In this document: positions 6,939 to 8,596 of the stretch, one piece after another
How positions within the stretch are numbered: position 1 is the first letter of the stretch
How the letters are laid out: each line of letters begins with the position of its first letter
DNA from: 2-01-FULL-45-10 sp964450115
GTDB lineage: Bacteria; Omnitrophota; Gorgyraeia; 2-01-FULL-45-10
NCBI GenBank assembly: GCA_964450115.1
Contig: CAYVCD010000058.1
Span: 1-8,596 of the forward strand
DNA: 8,596 bases
Direction of reading: 5' to 3'
The notes under the pieces: model-generated
Database searches by the model: none
Told to the model about the DNA's origin: nothing
Seen by the model: only the letters and a program-made list of their open reading frames with translations
Translations under genes and position numbers: made by a program

Positions 6939-7937
6939 TTATGGGACCTTGATCTTCCTTAAAAATTCCGCGCTCTCCTCGGGCAGAGAAGAGTTTATAA
7001 ATATCCCTGAGCCGACCTCGAATCCGGCAGGCAGAGTGATCCTCGGCACGATGGTCAGGTACCAGTGAAAGTAGGCTTTACCGTCCTCTTTAACGGGTGT
7101 AGAACGTATCGTGTAGTTATAGTCCGGATTATTCAACCCATAGTAAAGCTTTGAAAGCGTCAATTTCAATATGGATGCCAGGTCTTTGATCTCAAGCCCA
7201 TTTATATCTCCGAATGACGATGTATGGCGCTTCGGAAATATCCATGTCACAAAAGGCGCGGCTCCGGCGTAAGGAACGAATGAGGCGAACGTCCCGTTCT
7301 CGGAGATCATGCGGATCTTCGCGGCCATCTCCTGTTCAAGGACGCTGCAGAATATGCACTTGCCCGTTACGTCAAAGAAGGCCATGGCGCTTTCGACCCT
7401 GTTCCTGATCTGCGGCGGGACTATGGGTGTAGCTATAAGTTGAGAATGCGGATGCTCAAGGCTCGTTCCCGCGCCCGAGCCGTTATTCCTGAAAATTACC
7501 ACACTCTCGATGCCTTCCTTGTTCTGCAAAGAAAGATAACGGTCCTTATAGGCTTTTATGATATTTTCAACTTCCTCATCCGACATGAGGGCGAGATTTA
7601 GGTTGTGCTTTGGGCTCTCCACGATGACTTCTGCGACCCCGTAACCGGAGATCGAATGGTAGATGCCGTCATTATGCCTTACGAGCTTCTCTTTGGGAGA
7701 CAGTGCGGGAAATTTGTTGTAGATCGATCTAGTAAGCCACTTTTCTTTACCGCCGATGCGAAAAGTCTCGTCGGAGAGATCGCCCTCATTGCCGGGGCAG
7801 AACGGGCAGTCCTGCCTGAATTCGGGAATGATCTTAACGTCCTTCTGCGGCTTCATGAAATCGTGCGGCCGCTTGGCGCGCTCTGTGGCTATGACGACCC
7901 ATTCCCTATTTACTATATTATAGCGTAATTCGGACAC
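6939..7937 (-). CDS. galT: Galactose-1-phosphate uridylyltransferase
   Basis: Leloir-pathway enzyme of the HIT superfamily that transfers UMP between UDP-glucose and galactose-1-phosphate in the cytoplasm. The 332-aa product has the active-site motif EHPHSQ (161-166), where H164 in HPH is the predicted nucleotidylated histidine. There are two CxxC metal pairs: CPFC (44-47), probably with H111, and CIFC (194-197), probably with H238. Other family marks are NKFPAL (74-79), RNNGSGAGTSLEHPHSQ, the FHWYLTIVPR stretch (290-299) and GSGIFINSSLPEE near the C-terminus. The FHWY segment has Tyr where many GalTs have His (HWHIE), a small departure. The start is the GTG at 7937-7935, with AAAGGAG at 7949-7943. 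It is the first gene of the leftward cluster and shares only its promoter with the exporter. A related adenylyltransferase of the same fold (ADP-glucose phosphorylase) cannot be excluded. Confidence 0.9.
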   Translation of the reverse strand: MSELRYNIVNREWVVIATERAKRPHDFMKPQKDVKIIPEFRQDCPFCPGNEGDLSDETFRIGGKEKWLTRSIYNKFPALSPKEKLVRHNDGIYHSISGYGVAEVIVESPKHNLNLALMSDEEVENIIKAYKDRYLSLQNKEGIESVVIFRNNGSGAGTSLEHPHSQLIATPIVPPQIRNRVESAMAFFDVTGKCIFCSVLEQEMAAKIRMISENGTFASFVPYAGAAPFVTWIFPKRHTSSFGDINGLEIKDLASILKLTLSKLYYGLNNPDYNYTIRSTPVKEDGKAYFHWYLTIVPRITLPAGFEVGSGIFINSSLPEESAEFLRKIKVP

Positions 7938-7942
7938 ACCTT

Positions 7943-7949
7943 CTCCTTT
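7943..7949 (-). promoter_or_regulatory. Shine-Dalgarno of galT that supports the GTG start
   Basis: The leftward strand reads AAAGGAG, then AAGGT, then GTG at 7937-7935. This is the best ribosome site in the cluster and justifies the GTG start. Confidence 0.8.
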
Positions 7950-7978
7950 GCGCGCGTACCATGCGCTTATTACAGTAA

Positions 7979-8007
7979 ATTATACCCTATGGATCAATAC
8001 TTTGCCA
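7979..8007 (-). promoter_or_regulatory. Probable promoter of galT and the exporter cluster
   Basis: A perfect TATAAT lies on the minus strand at 7984-7979, in the context AGGGTATAATTTACTG. The -35 position at 17-nt spacing is TGGCAA (8007-8002), a poor match to TTGACA, so an activator or another sigma factor may contribute. Transcription would begin near 7972, giving a leader of about 35 nt before the galT GTG. All genes from galT to the second permease are spaced by 18 nt or less or overlap, so this may drive the whole cluster. Confidence 0.5.
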
Positions 8008-8042
8008 TTAAATCTCATTTGCATCGTATCTTTTCACATTTC

Positions 8043-8235
8043 GATAAAACTTTTCTGTTTCTACGGTTAACTGATCGCGGGTCCTGCCATTGGATCTCCC
8101 AAATTTTCCGTGGGGGGTACAAATACCCAACCGTCTATCAACGCGGATTTCCTGAACCCCCCATCCCCCACGTCAAATTTGGGTCCCATCCAATGTCACC
8201 CGCGTTAATATCCCAACGAACAGAAAAGTTTTATT
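8043..8235 (+). repeat. Long hairpin arm of the candidate RNA (domain 1)
   Basis: Stems from outside in: 8044-8059 with 8219-8234 (16 perfect pairs, extended by G-U at both ends); 8067-8070 with 8205-8208 and 8076-8082 with 8198-8204 (CGCGGGT/ACCCGCG) with a CTGAT bulge; 8088-8095 with 8188-8195 (CATTGGAT/ATCCAATG); 8098-8106 with 8175-8183 (CCCAAATTT/AAATTTGGG); 8109-8116 with 8165-8172 (CGTGGGGG/CCCCCACG). About 52 pairs are nested without conflict. The apical part (8117-8164) is less certain: TGGGGGGT (8111-8118) can instead pair with ACCCCCCA (8156-8163), and GGGTA CAAA TACCC (8115-8128) is a possible local hairpin. One internal loop is TC/TC on this strand, which would be tandem G-A on the other. 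It is the main point against the plus-strand assignment. Confidence 0.8.
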
Positions 8236-8299
8236 CCGCTCCTCTGTAATAGTTCTATCCCAATGAATTTCCTTGCGTCGTTCACGGGCAAAGCACCAT

Positions 8300-8328
8300 A
8301 AGGTCTCGCCTGCCCCCCCCTGAGCCTT
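8300..8328 (+). repeat. Small hairpin with a C-rich loop between the two large arms
   Basis: AAGG (8300-8303) pairs with CCTT (8325-8328) and CTC (8305-8307) with GAG (8322-8324), with T8304 bulged. The 14-nt loop contains eight consecutive C (8313-8320). Single-stranded G runs elsewhere (for example 8503-8504 next to GAAAC, or the GGGGG at 8437-8441 if its hairpin opens) could dock here. The stem is short and only moderately convincing. Confidence 0.4.
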
Positions 8329-8331
8329 CTG

Positions 8332-8567
8332 TAAAACCTAAGCCGCAGTTATGTGACGCACAATAAAAATGTTAGGTCTTTTGTGATGGAGAAAAACGGT
8401 TAAAAAGGGCCGAGGATGTCTGACCCCGCCTCTGGCGGGGGAGTTCCGCAGGCCCCCGTTTTTCGACTGAGCAAAAGACCGACCTCAAGCTTTACTGTGA
8501 GGGGAAACATTTTTCCTGCCACCTTATTAGGTGGCCTTGTGCGGAACATAACAAGGCTTAGGTTTTG
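8332..8567 (+). repeat. Branched arm of the candidate RNA with two three-way junctions (domain 2)
   Basis: Nested stems: 8333-8344 with 8555-8566 (AAAACCTAAGCC/GGCTTAGGTTTT, 12 pairs); 8348-8354 with 8546-8552; tandem G-A at 8355-8356/8544-8545; 8357-8363 with 8537-8543; 8365-8373 with 8506-8514 (AAAAATGTT/AACATTTTT); 8375-8383 with 8472-8480 (GGTCTTTTG/CAAAAGACC); 8391-8399 with 8456-8464 (GAAAAACGG/CCGTTTTTC); 8407-8411 with 8451-8455; and terminal hairpin 8424-8430/8434-8440 (CCCCGCC TCT GGCGGGG). Side hairpins are 8518-8524/8529-8535 (GCCACCT TATT AGGTGGC) and 8483-8487/8498-8502 (CCTCA/TGAGG), creating the two junctions. All stems are mutually compatible, about 65 axial pairs plus 12 in the side hairpins. 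An A-rich bulge (8400-8406, TTAAAAA) sits between two helices that stack on the 3' strand. Confidence 0.8.
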
Positions 8568-8596
8568 GAGACGGGCCCCGCAAGGTCGATGCCTGC

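Larger units (their letters stand above)
8021..8596 (+). ncRNA. Candidate large structured non-coding RNA, possibly a new class
   Basis: This stretch has no credible gene but contains an ordered, nested set of complementary segments, more than 120 Watson-Crick pairs in all. The parts are a long hairpin arm (8043-8235), a small hairpin with a C8 loop (8300-8328) and a branched arm (8332-8567). Weaker outer stems may close it: 8271-8277 with 8579-8585 (CCTTGCG/CGCAAGG), 8286-8289 with 8575-8578, and 8021-8026 with 8587-8592 (GCATCG/CGATGC). The plus strand is favoured because G-U pairs extend helices at 8043/8235, 8060/8218, 8117/8164, 8332/8567 and 8384/8471. Only one juxtaposition (8119/8162) would give a G-U pair on the other strand. 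I see no RNase P, tmRNA, SRP or 6S signature on either strand. The boundaries are inferred and the 3' end may lie outside the window. Size and branching recall ornate large RNAs such as OLE, GOLLD and ROOL, but I claim no homology. Confidence 0.6.

Noticed and set aside
8002..8047. Plus-strand promoter for the candidate RNA
   Set aside because: Only poor -35/-10 combinations are visible (such as TTGCAT then GATAAA, which would start transcription inside the first stem). None is strong enough to call.
7989..8249. 86-codon plus-strand open frame
   Set aside because: It lies almost wholly in the long hairpin arm, so its sequence is constrained by base pairing. It has no clear ribosome site and the translation shows no family features.
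8333..8566. Integron attC site or IS end
   Set aside because: The region is branched and far longer than typical attC hairpins. There is no integrase or transposase in the window and no flanking target duplication that I can see.
8332..8596. RNase P, tmRNA, SRP RNA or 6S RNA
   Set aside because: I looked for the GAGGAAAGTCC and ACAGAA regions of RNase P, the tRNA-like ends of tmRNA, the GGAAG-type SRP apical motif and the 6S central-bubble layout on both strands and did not find them. This is a visual check only; a covariance-model search would be decisive.

Overview
The window carries one long leftward (minus-strand) gene cluster at about 106-7937 and, to its right, a gene-free stretch (7938-8596) that folds on paper into a large branched RNA. 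The organism looks like a Gram-negative bacterium: there is a TolC-type outer-membrane protein with a signal peptide, an HlyD-type periplasmic adaptor and ABC-2 permeases. Ile-AUA codons are frequent, GTG starts are used, and genes are tightly packed with short overlaps. The style recalls uncultivated PVC-side lineages such as Omnitrophota. That is an impression from memory, and no marker gene here settles it.

Layout in transcription order (right to left): galT (galactose-1-phosphate uridylyltransferase, GTG start with a strong Shine-Dalgarno and a TATAAT box upstream); 18 nt later a TolC-like outer-membrane efflux protein; an overlapping HlyD-like membrane fusion protein; two ABC ATPases overlapping each other by 19 nt; two 376-aa ABC-2 permeases; and, after a 103-nt gap with a 10-bp inverted repeat, a 175-aa exported protein I do not recognise. 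An 11-bp perfect inverted repeat lies downstream of the last gene.

The HlyD + two ATPases + two permeases set matches the E. coli ybhGFSR / yhiI-rbbA-yhhJ type of exporter. In those systems the two ATPase domains are fused in one protein, whereas here they are two overlapping genes. With the TolC homologue the cluster should build a complete tripartite pump: the ATPases power the permease pair in the inner membrane, HlyD bridges the periplasm and the TolC-like protein provides the outer-membrane exit. The substrate cannot be read from sequence. The first ATPase lacks the switch histidine, so the two nucleotide sites are probably unequal.

The most unusual part is 8021-8596. It holds no convincing ORF but contains about 20 nested, mostly perfect complementary segments (one 16-bp, one 12-bp, many 7-9-bp). 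They make a long hairpin arm (8043-8235), a small hairpin with a C8 loop (8300-8328) and a large arm with two three-way junctions (8332-8567), possibly closed by weaker outer stems. G-U pairs at helix ends and tandem G-A mismatches favour the plus strand. I could not match it to RNase P, tmRNA, SRP RNA or 6S RNA by eye. It is a candidate large structured non-coding RNA of about 575 nt or more, cut by the window edge or ending near it.
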